This document shows, in pieces, positions 61,401-64,000 of a stretch of DNA of 64,000 nt. Under the pieces are notes generated by a model. The model did not search any database and was not told where the DNA came from. It saw only the letters and a list, made by a program, of their open reading frames with translations. The stretch is from NCBI GenBank assembly GCA_045222295.1, contig JBGUXP010000009.1, forward strand, positions 51,071 to 115,070, read 5' to 3'. Positions within the stretch are counted from its first letter, which is position 1. The number at the start of each line of letters is the position of its first letter. The translations under genes were made by a program, and so were the position numbers. This DNA comes from Colimorpha sp045222295. Lineage in GTDB: Bacteria > Bacteroidota > Bacteroidia > Bacteroidales > P3.

Positions 61401-63254
61401 GCCGCTGTAGGTGCCTAGATTCACCTGTTTATGTTGCCATACACTACTGGCGTCAACAAGCAACGTATCGACCGCTACGAAGCTTTCCGCCTCCTCGGGG
61501 TATTCCATCACGCCAACTACCACACGCCCTGAGTTGTAGTTTTCGCTGTAGACCCAGAATCCCACATTGAGGTGGCTGATGTCCACGGTGTCGATCATGG
61601 GTAACACTATAATGGGCTGGGTGCTTTGATAATAGGGATGCATACGCAGTGCACGGCTGCCGCTGTGGCGGTAGGATGTCGAGATTTGGGGAGTGCTGTT
61701 GTAGGGATTGAGGCTCCGCCATCCCACAGGCATGTTGCCACTCTCTTCGAACCCCTCGCATAGGTTCAGGTCGTTGCGTGGCCCCTCGAGCGTGGTGAGG
61801 GTGATGCCGCGGTAGGTTTCTGCAGGGGTGGAAGAGGTGCAGGTGGGATAGAGGCGCACCTCATAGGGAGTGGAGGCATCCAAGCCCGAGAGGTGGAGAG
61901 GAGTGGCGGGATTGGTAATCGTTGTCCCCGTTCCTGGCACGAATCCCATAGGGCCATATTCTGCTGTGAGGGTGGGCGTTCCGTAGGATTCCCACTGCAC
62001 CCAAAGATTGTGGGCGTTTCGCTTCAGAAGGCTCAGGTTCCATATTCCGCAACTCTCCACGAAGAGGTCGTCGATGTAGATGAACCGGTTGTCGCCGCTT
62101 TGCAGGCTCCGGTCCATTCGGAAAGCTAGGTATTTCCCGGTGCCGGTATAATTGTCAAGGGGAATGAGAAACTCTGTCCACTGGTTGGCGGTGCTTACCG
62201 TAAGGGTGTCGAGTGGGGTGAATGTCGAGCTGACGCTATAAAGGGTTGTGTCATTGCAAATACCCACCTCGACGGAAGTCCCGGAGTAGGGTGCACGGAT
62301 TTTTACGCGCACATAGAGCGAGGAGATGGAAGGGGAGACAATCTCTGGTCCGACAGCTACACTCCAGTAGCCCGTGGTGGTGGTGAAAAGCCGCAGTGAC
62401 GCAGGGGAAGAGCTGTAGGCGTCGCCACAGACATAGGCAGGCACGATATTGTCGAAAGTGCATTGCATGTGCCAGCAGGGAGGAATGACGTCGGTGCCCG
62501 TGCCGTAGTCGTCGAAACGTTCGACGACAGGTGCTGTCATGGCATCGCAGGAGGTGCGAAACTGACCGGTGGTGTAACAGCAGATGGTGGGATTGGCATC
62601 GGAGGTGACTCGTGCGGTGTATAAGGTGTTGGGGTTGAGTCCCGTAAAGCTATATGTGGTGCCGGTAACGGTAACAGGGGTTCCATCGTTGACGCTGACA
62701 TAGTAGGGCCCCGAACCCGACGATTGCCAGGCCAGGTCGGCCGATGTCGACTGTATGTTGCTGATGGAGAGGTTGCTGGTGGTGTTGGTGCAGGCACTCT
62801 CATCACAGTCAAAGCCTGTGGCGGTATACTGGAAAGCAAAGCCGGAGTTGGTGACGGAATGGTCGGTATGGAAGTAGATGGTAATCTTTCCCGTAAGGGA
62901 TGTTACGCTGACGTTCCCCGATCCACTGGCGTTGTTGTAGACAAGGGTGCCCGTTGTATTGTCGCCATCCCAAATACTGATTTTGTCGCAGCAACTCTCC
63001 GTGCTGTAACTGCCCGAGAGAGTAAGGGCCAGGTAGGAGCCCGCATCGATGACGGCATAGCCGTCGAAGTTGTGGCTATAATCTCCCGACGCTCCGCCAT
63101 CGTCGTAAATCGTCCCCATTCGCTGTTGGCGTGCATTGATATTGACTGTCTGTCCGTTAATCAGGTTGTACTCTTGTCCTTGTACCGCTCCCCCAAACAT
63201 TAAATCCAGCACCATAATCGCGGATACAATGATAATACTCTTCATAGTATTCAT
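46437..63254 (-). CDS. giant T9SS-secreted multidomain adhesin
   Basis: 5605 residues, uninterrupted. Signal peptide (MKSIIIVSAIMVLDLMFGGAVQG), then a CUB-like domain (about 30-150, IYDDGG...NFDGYAVI, CCDKISIWDGD). About 14 modules of roughly 250 residues fill 155-3720; each pairs an FN3-like part (VEYGPxGF, TTYDFYxRC) with a jelly-roll-like part (YCEDFE, LPxGWxR, VGVMxDP, IDDLxIxxC). A galactose-binding-like segment, a PKD domain (WWDLGNGDT near 4138) and about 18 repeats of 50-60 residues (CDSxxxLxLTV) follow. The last 90 residues (APNVFTPNQD, ELFIYNREGLLVY, GWDGR, GNYVWKLVYKA) are the type B T9SS sorting domain. Expected at the cell surface; ligand unknown. The first Met (63254) or the fourth residue Met may start it. 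Confidence 0.93.
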   Translation of the reverse strand: MNTMKSIIIVSAIMVLDLMFGGAVQGQEYNLINGQTVNINARQQRMGTIYDDGGASGDYSHNFDGYAVIDAGSYLALTLSGSYSTESCCDKISIWDGDNTTGTLVYNNASGSGNVSVTSLTGKITIYFHTDHSVTNSGFAFQYTATGFDCDESACTNTTSNLSISNIQSTSADLAWQSSGSGPYYVSVNDGTPVTVTGTTYSFTGLNPNTLYTARVTSDANPTICCYTTGQFRTSCDAMTAPVVERFDDYGTGTDVIPPCWHMQCTFDNIVPAYVCGDAYSSSPASLRLFTTTTGYWSVAVGPEIVSPSISSLYVRVKIRAPYSGTSVEVGICNDTTLYSVSSTFTPLDTLTVSTANQWTEFLIPLDNYTGTGKYLAFRMDRSLQSGDNRFIYIDDLFVESCGIWNLSLLKRNAHNLWVQWESYGTPTLTAEYGPMGFVPGTGTTITNPATPLHLSGLDASTPYEVRLYPTCTSSTPAETYRGITLTTLEGPRNDLNLCEGFEESGNMPVGWRSLNPYNSTPQISTSYRHSGSRALRMHPYYQSTQPIIVLPMIDTVDISHLNVGFWVYSENYNSGRVVVGVMEYPEEAESFVAVDTLLVDASSVWQHKQVNLGTYSGPGKYLALMAFDPNTYYNSMYIDDLEVGTCLLSGATVTNIGAHKVELRLDTVDNSYHGDSVIVEYGGAGFTAGEGTRLSVAVRGAEVQTVGGKQTVILSGLEADSSYEFHVYGQCDTMVQACAVATLTARTLVQDINLPYCMDFEWISTSLPVGWTRTSTLDGRPTVTTTRPHNGSRSLNVHALGGLSLNHSTAILPMLDVDSVQGLTVSFWGYGTYNGNSYVQVGVMDDPTDENTFVAVASNRLPYNIWNHYVHSLATYQGTGKYIAFRYYHDCNYCYYEAWLDEVVVSDAAVWNPQVSSITSHGATFSWESAGRSYNGAYVEWDTAGFVQGTGHKDTVDANTFSLTIDTLHPDTHYDFFITPLSSETDGICNFTRQSFTTFDQPTKASFCYGFEDVANDGYPVGWTRPVTYSSRPRVSQNYHHTGSSSLNLYCYNCGTDNSTLAAMPYLEEEDLSGLTLSFYALGGSYSCYLSVGFLSDPNDPTTFDTLETFTLYNWSQWTQFTLDLGQYTGAGRHLAFLCHAFYCNSGDFYIDDITINRCRVNRVRSFSETTHSVTIDWQPVGTMDSVEVEYGLQGFAPGSGTIVATTDTLLTLTGLSENSTYDFYVRPYCTGSSQQCSEQKYQFTTLTLRVGNQWCENFEDNTGNYGIPLHWSRPAMQDNWPEIWIHSDAQFYSSYQSAFEYRAHDGGCNIAVMPASEDPLGNLIVSLMVRGTNSLHPERACLIVGAMPNPFDTSAFLPIDTIHPSYSYRRYDVSLASYTGSFRHVAFKYIDPSNSYNPTYTDDIVLSHCRPTNVRVTNVADSSIALSWERLGYFDTTRILYGLLGDDFSNGTLLTVIGTDTSLSNLFPDTSYWFYLYGSCVDTLIPCQGVQVQQRTLSEPMTVPVCFKFEESSFSDGLPNGWLRPYGNTEAGIISNSNYNHTLPGNHSLHLYAYNCNNPDQDRTNMVAMPALQAENLDGLWLEFFSMSSDSRIRTIVGILSDPYDTSTFFPLDTVSESPSWHRHTVSLASYSGNGRHIAFKSFAPSCSSGDIYIDDINIRPCIITTAHAGQPTNHSLTLSFTTSSGATGAWVEYRQVGGAGQDFTPGTGDTLFLPSSPHTFSGLEEATWYAFHLYPVCGGNASDGCDYVTTIAQTLHPGVDIPYCENFDYYSSGNFPNNWRRFTSFSDTRPYIYSGANHSADNALFFHVDGEGYTMAIMPRLNVGQTCPLVDSLYANFWLYSDYNYSSAAFIVGIVTDANDPESFTPIDTLRPTAYAIWEHHTVPIRNFSSTDTYVAYKLVSTDNSYTSVRIDDLCMEKCVAADVTVSNITQNSVTVSWTSYGVDSLVCEYGPQGFSAGSGTTVVLHSSPAVIDNLLDGTDYQFTFASVCGCQQYGATYSPGGGSTGGYGGGGCRYCGWCWGWAWHEATSPSDSSYRYWCWGPWHGHSWSWTPGGGSIYYPPVIDTVTTQASFLQIPYCESFEDYDTVSWPRSWRRIGGQTPGFPSLTRNNHHSGTTSLNFYASPGSSNYAALAPLEPGTTSNLVLTFYAYANNANAIGSNARFIVGVMTDPDNSSTFSPIDTVRLNATGTWEQQVVDLASYAGNGQYVAFRFAPVNASYHYYIDDIYLGTCAISHAATTTTSAAVTLSWQSHHAPTGILVEYGPQGFAPGGSSSLGTLLFTTSPGDLTSSGILPDVNYDLYVTAICDDTAMGCFTSPITLNPRLSLPYCEDFEDIPVPELPQATYPDLWKIVQRNNNRPQYPRVENQHDQNVVTFYPSTGDNSNTVLLPPLPDGDTLQGKWIYAYFSTSNNNYIFLDFGYLADTNNPFSFVQMGYISNGASNQLREFNIQLTSDTPVPNRLAFRARSTNGERWIYLSRLAVANHPYPTGVTSSPLGVAKRRISWDNQYNNPYYSIQYGYADQWQTIPLSDSCSATLTGLRPGKDYKVYFISPDGERLCLPYQFTNEEYTPLPYCDDFESYPQHSLPSGCSRAASWSSNYGYPRVEYNVHYSSPYRSLQFHNGCSSNRWDQLSLPDIDIDSIRNLSLRFRMRSDYSANNTMIIGIQTEKDNPLTFSPLDTLHSSSPWQTFNISLSSYHGDGRYITFRYHQSNGSCHYAYIDDLTISPCPLPDISVAGARQVKAQLPTGGSPDYYIEYDTAGFEQGTGTILHITEDPYYISGLNPNTTYSFYARCDSISITCTSPTTLTTSQELSLPLCDNFETYTSGSYHAPSGWYSYYSGDNNSYYPYIYNYSGYSSSCCQSLYFYTHRNYYEYTAMPDLDVDSISHLELYFNLRAGDKNYTKLVVGVMQQQNDFSTFVPVDTVSCNSNGNYEAKHVSLASYTGDGRFIAFQILITDNNWRDLFLDDLRISNYPTPQITLYNANTVRIIREDNRDFWIEMAPKDTLQGNDTNRWFHITQDTFDISNLEYLTTYDFYHHADSGTVTCFPRTQIHTSTVFPMPFCDNFNQYDSYTYPTNWKRDHSRSGYDYPRIHPSKHLEFYGYQNDLCQIVMPELDIDSVKNAELYFTMMTYSPQYVSLIMGVMDDPNNIYSFVAVDTITNTTGADVWPIKHASLRNYSGDGKFIAFRLMVTSGWQQLFIDDLYIQACPRPSIQLVGGTTVASIVDTNHTADYWLEYGLQGMTPGAVDTLYNADSSEYTLQPHNTLLHITSDTLLIPNLTENTTYDFYARCDSAHADCYIRTAQITTSQLQSIPYCEDFASYGTGYSAFPTGWRRYNTYSDYSSRYPSVSSSVTSEDNRTLQFYTYSSNGGAAYAVLPEMDASDIRNLSLNLKMYSDNSLYSYMVIGVMSDNTNFNSFVPLDTLRNTTNQSWESFHTTLQNAPDSVGFIALLMRSTSGWRSVYIDRLEITTCDIPTSTKVILHSHNQVRIDANKQSNSGFWVEYGTTGFEQGTGNYEYVDTLPLVINLENNTTYDFYFRCDTVTATCIPVQTVTTMSAPLSLPVCINFDTCANNSMPNDWRKYRLPDEWGTDCYIHNDQSHSGNQSLQFCSYYNSNHPYAVMPYIEVESLSKLAVSFWMRSDNNPESFLLELGVMSDPSDVSTFLSLKQFTNTSSGIWQRMQTVLTDAPEDAHFVAFRLTKNNNYSWDWLYIDDLYFDTCGAGEWHITSVESDYVTFDWKQSGEPSLTLEYGPMGFTRGSGTTVNITNPPYTLTGLSNLTNYQFYFDASCTGGSGFCTTDYSDSTTIFTPTGGTGCIDPTNLTADYTTCFYGSFGNPYQNTGIVDFGSESILSHHTVHYDTTERDPRTGGELRTIPEGAQSSVRLGNWGSTSEAEAVTYSLHVDSTQFDLLILKYAAVLQDRLHPSTSQPRFKIEILDENGALIDANCGAADFIANQNLGWHLIEENYVLWKDWTTVGIDMSAYYGRTVQIRLTTYDCGDGQHYGYAYFTLNCLQKTMISEHCGDVDSNRFSAPLGFAYNWYTNQDTTIFSHEQSIEVPTNNAITYYCRCAFVDKEDCFFTLSAFAGTRYPLAQMEYTQRVENCKIYVDFHNTSTISADGTTPIGTGEGCEEAWWDLGNGDTVTTYNAQGVYNSSGTYTVTLISSIAGGSCSDTATYSIDLSMNNVMPMIAGVASACDGDSVSLAVENAINYLWSTGETDSIIKVAVGPVDNWSCYVTDSNGCIDTLKHTITINQVYDISLDTSVYKDNFPLTWSPYYITLDDHMLNGGDTTLTFPLSSAEGCDSTVHYRLTALFDISVSSDSTICESSLPLIWNDSTFYAAGSKQRVLKTVYGGDSTITMNLSVIPTTYGTYLDTIVENRLPYDFLHHTYTTDTVGDTLMLTNMAGCDSILSYSLVVHRNSAESHDTMVCESELPLTYYGHTFSRSELEEQTGGVRSLTVHDTLTRVTGADSILHITLSAVTIPTLRHSTDTTLLRGEAVTLRAWSSHGSIVWLDSNGAQLSNNDSLTASPSVHTTYYLSTLNSFSALTACNVSDSVTVRVHTTTTADSSVCNNHLPVEWHSLTLDSTGIYTDTVAGEKVDTVATLTLTVDLTNGSDTTAVVCDSMLWYGNSYYSTGEATHIVSNMAGCDSTVTLQLTVNYSSAGIDVQTACDSYTWLNDNTYTEDNTSDTVHTTNGVGCDSTITLNLTIRHSTTYTDEQSACDSLTWLNTTTYTTSNSTDTVMRTNAAGCDSTITLNLTIRYSSDTTISDTIVENQLPYTFNGVSFTDSVTHSTVTITNAVECDSIIDYSLFVFRNVVDTLDSALCNSRLPIEWNGVTFDTTVTQTITMTRTATLLAASGADSLVVMNLTVHPLYDHHLNTAICDNQTLTFGDSIFMGADGNTVHLDSLLSVYGCDSLSTLHLTVHPTFHPHQYDTICTSGSYTWGTPQRELFTPFYYNGAGNAIDTTVTDTLTSAYGCDSLSTLHLHILPAYNIHFYDTICDSSLVASTWQRNNFTFDDSSFSTAGIHILPYSTESCDSIHTLHLTVNPSYDIIIYDSIFDGDRYPFEGRYLDTTGVYEKLLTTSAGCDSLRTLHLQCNPRTPSDTVVCRNALPVTWNGITFTNAGTDSVRLVGRGGIDSLVVMHVIVIDTASTIVTLHTCDSLLWEDSVMYYGSTTSPFRLFTTTQGCDSVVHLNLTMDTTHYFVDRQLVCDSLLWIDGHWYYRDTTATVGPLGSSLVSGPVDTLSTVEGCDSVVSLNLTIHPSYYSSSTDTICYNQSYLWHDLSVSPSSETYSTKEHLLIDTMKTVWNCDSVLALQLTQLGRPRLKVDYDYDCRQNRYYLSAQATLDWGLSEPRDAYVTWNSYPYDSLVDESTATVEASPQEDPTLYYVYADYRDIPTCPVGDSLRLRPIVIPEARLQVNPEALSHGVHEFNAYDVSHVYPYSMSPDSTERWRRTWFLDWNPLYEQSTHLYHDVTSSDVDSVIVALEIYNGQCYDTAVHVVQVIRTNLLAPNVFTPNQDANSRFTIAMQGIITAELFIYNREGLLVYRTTDLEQGWDGRNLSGTPCQQGNYVWKLVYKANDWPTAERTEIGSVLLLR

Positions 63255-63296
63255 TTCTATATTAGATATCTTTTTGTTCTACAAACACTTATACCT

Positions 63297-63314
63297 CCCC
63301 TCTGTAACAAGGGG
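63297..63314 (-). promoter_or_regulatory. leader hairpin of the giant adhesin mRNA
   Basis: CCCCT (63297-63301) and AGGGG (63310-63314) enclose an 8-base loop just after the transcription start expected from the -7 box at 63322-63329. It may stabilise the message 5' end. Confidence 0.45.
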
Positions 63315-63321
63315 TGTTTTG

Positions 63322-63329
63322 CAAATATA
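63322..63329 (-). promoter_or_regulatory. -7 box of the giant adhesin gene
   Basis: TATATTTG on the minus strand, 67 bases upstream of the ATG. The flanks are very A/T-rich; no clear TTTG at the right distance. Confidence 0.6.
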
Positions 63330-63429
63330 CAAATTTTTTGATATTATATATATTTTGATTTCTTTAATATAAATTTCAAAGATAGGCTCCCGAACGCTAT
63401 AGTTACGGCCACTTTAACCCCATGTGCAT

Positions 63430-63506
63430 GCCATCACCCTACCAACACCCTATCAACTCCTACCATGGTAGGACTTGGGTAAGAGTTGGTAAGGACTTGG
63501 TAACTG
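63430..63506. repeat. period-11 palindromic element, copy 3
   Basis: The best-formed copy. Left units CCATCACCCTA, CCAACACCCTA, TCAACTCCTAC lead to a perfect 14-base palindrome CCTACCATGGTAGG (63459-63472), and right units TAGGACTTGGG, TAAGAGTTGGT, AAGGACTTGGT mirror them. Confidence 0.85.
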
Positions 63507-63612
63507 GTTTATAGGTAGTTATCCCCTACTGTTCCATAAGAATTATGTTTTGAGCTTATTTTGCTGTTTTTCAGTAAGATATTTCGATTTCCCTCTGTTT
63601 TTGGTCTTTTGG

Positions 63613-63633
63613 ATGCCTGAGGAGGCATTTTTT
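63613..63633 (+). terminator. orphan terminator-like hairpin
   Basis: ATGCCT, GAGG, AGGCAT then TTTTT: a textbook intrinsic terminator on the plus strand, but no plus-strand gene ends here. It may end an unannotated small RNA or antisense transcript, or shield the region upstream of the rRNA promoter. Confidence 0.6.
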
Positions 63634-63759
63634 GAGAAAAAGAAGCCTGTTTTTTGCTGTTTTTTGTCTCAATTTCCATAATCGATAATTTTTTTCTTAA
63701 TTTATTTATCTTGTAAATCAACTATTTGTAATAAAAATTAATTTTTTTTGAAAAAATAT

Positions 63760-63790
63760 TTTGTCAGTTTGAAAAAAGGTTGTACTTTTG
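63760..63790 (+). promoter_or_regulatory. rRNA operon promoter
   Basis: TTTG (63760-63763), 19 bases, TACTTTTG (63783-63790). The boxes and spacing are the same as those before tRNA-Ser. Confidence 0.88.
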
Positions 63791-63851
63791 CATCCGTTTT
63801 CGACCAGAAAACAAGAGAACATTGAAACAGATGAGAAGAAAGAGATAGCGT

Positions 63852-63887
63852 GTGTCAGTCACTATATATAAGGTATAGTGAGGACAC
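63852..63887 (+). other. processing-type stem in the rRNA leader
   Basis: GTGTC and CACTATA pair with TATAGTG and GACAC, leaving small internal bulges and a 7-base loop. It lies about 35 bases before the 16S 5' end in the precursor transcript. Confidence 0.5.
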
Positions 63888-63921
63888 GAAGACGAGTCAA
63901 TAGGTAAAAAGAACAATTCTT

Positions 63922-64000
63922 ACAATGAAGAGTTTGATCCTGGCTCAGGATGAACGCTAGCGGCAGGCTTAACACATGCAAGTCGAGGGGTAACAGGGAG
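63922..64000 (+). rRNA. 16S rRNA (5' end only)
   Basis: GAAGAGTTTGATCCTGGCTC, then GATGAACGCTAGCGGCAGGC and TTAACACATGCAAGTCGAGG, the universal 16S 5' region. The start is set by alignment to the E. coli 5' end (TGAAGAG at 63926). CTAGCGGCAGGCTTAACACATGCAAGTCGA-like wording (GCTAGCGGCAGGCTTAA) is usual in Bacteroidota. The gene runs off the right edge. Confidence 0.97.

Larger units (their letters stand above)
63255..63921. other. 667-base divergent region between the adhesin and rRNA genes
   Basis: It holds the adhesin's leader hairpin and -7 box, period-11 element copy 3, an orphan terminator-like hairpin at 63613, the rRNA promoter and the rRNA leader. A 70-codon minus-strand frame (63721-63509) is low-complexity Lys/Ser and overlaps the terminator-like hairpin; I do not call it. 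Confidence 0.7.

Noticed and set aside
63509..63721. 70-codon minus-strand frame before the rRNA promoter
   Set aside because: Low-complexity Lys/Ser/Asn product, no start signal, and it spans a terminator-like hairpin.

Overview
The window is a 64-kb piece of a Bacteroidales-type (Bacteroidota) chromosome. Four things in the sequence point there. Promoter-like boxes follow the Bacteroidota pattern (TTTG, 19-20 bases, TAnnTTTG), most clearly before a tRNA-Ser, a ferredoxin gene and a 16S rRNA gene. A UpxY/NusG-type antiterminator heads a polysaccharide operon. A giant surface protein ends in a gliding-motility/type IX secretion (T9SS) type B sorting domain. Gene starts mostly lack a strong Shine-Dalgarno sequence. 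I do not assign a genus.

Almost everything is on the minus strand. (1) 23992 down to 1 is one long surface-polysaccharide operon: structured leader, upxY, a sugar-transferase-domain protein, wzm, a four-helix-bundle protein, a nucleotidyltransferase-fold protein, wzt, a methyltransferase, then about 13 glycosyltransferases interleaved with wecE, a polysaccharide deacetylase, a GxxExxY protein, a transposase-like HUH protein and a decayed glycosyltransferase. (2) 26099-24462 is an M49 peptidase lipoprotein; a tRNA-Ser(GGA) on the plus strand lies beside it. (3) 38601-26349 is a nucleotide-sugar operon: rfbA, rfbC, rfbD, the wlbA/wbpD/wbpE/UDP-sugar dehydrogenase set for diacetamido-hexuronic acids, a PglF/WbpM-like dehydratase, an LTA-synthase-family enzyme, and kamB-kamC. 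(4) 41134-38712 holds purE, a kinase-deaminase fusion and a secreted protein. (5) 46373-41474 holds a porin, a Gate-domain membrane protein, a duplicated-domain lipoprotein, a ferredoxin and a YiiX-like amidase. (6) 63254-46437 is a single 5605-residue T9SS adhesin. (7) The window ends in the start of a 16S rRNA gene on the plus strand.

The parts fit one theme, which is building and decorating the outer surface. Rml enzymes plus WecE supply dTDP-sugars. The Wlb/Wbp set supplies the acidic diacetamido sugar type that, in Porphyromonas gingivalis, is needed for A-LPS and for anchoring T9SS cargo. Wzm/Wzt export the polymer. The giant adhesin is a candidate client of the same anchoring chemistry.

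The most unusual signal is not a gene. Gene junctions in the polysaccharide regions, and some genes, hold degenerate short-period tandem arrays. There is an octamer family with the pattern RAGNNNNY (up to 19 units in perfect 8-base register), short heptamer and nonamer arrays, and four elements of period 11 (three centred on a palindrome, one ending in a hairpin). They supply stop codons, C-terminal tails and, in one gene, 24 in-frame codons. A RAYT-like transposase with an apparent SLOG/DprA-like C-terminal domain sits among them.
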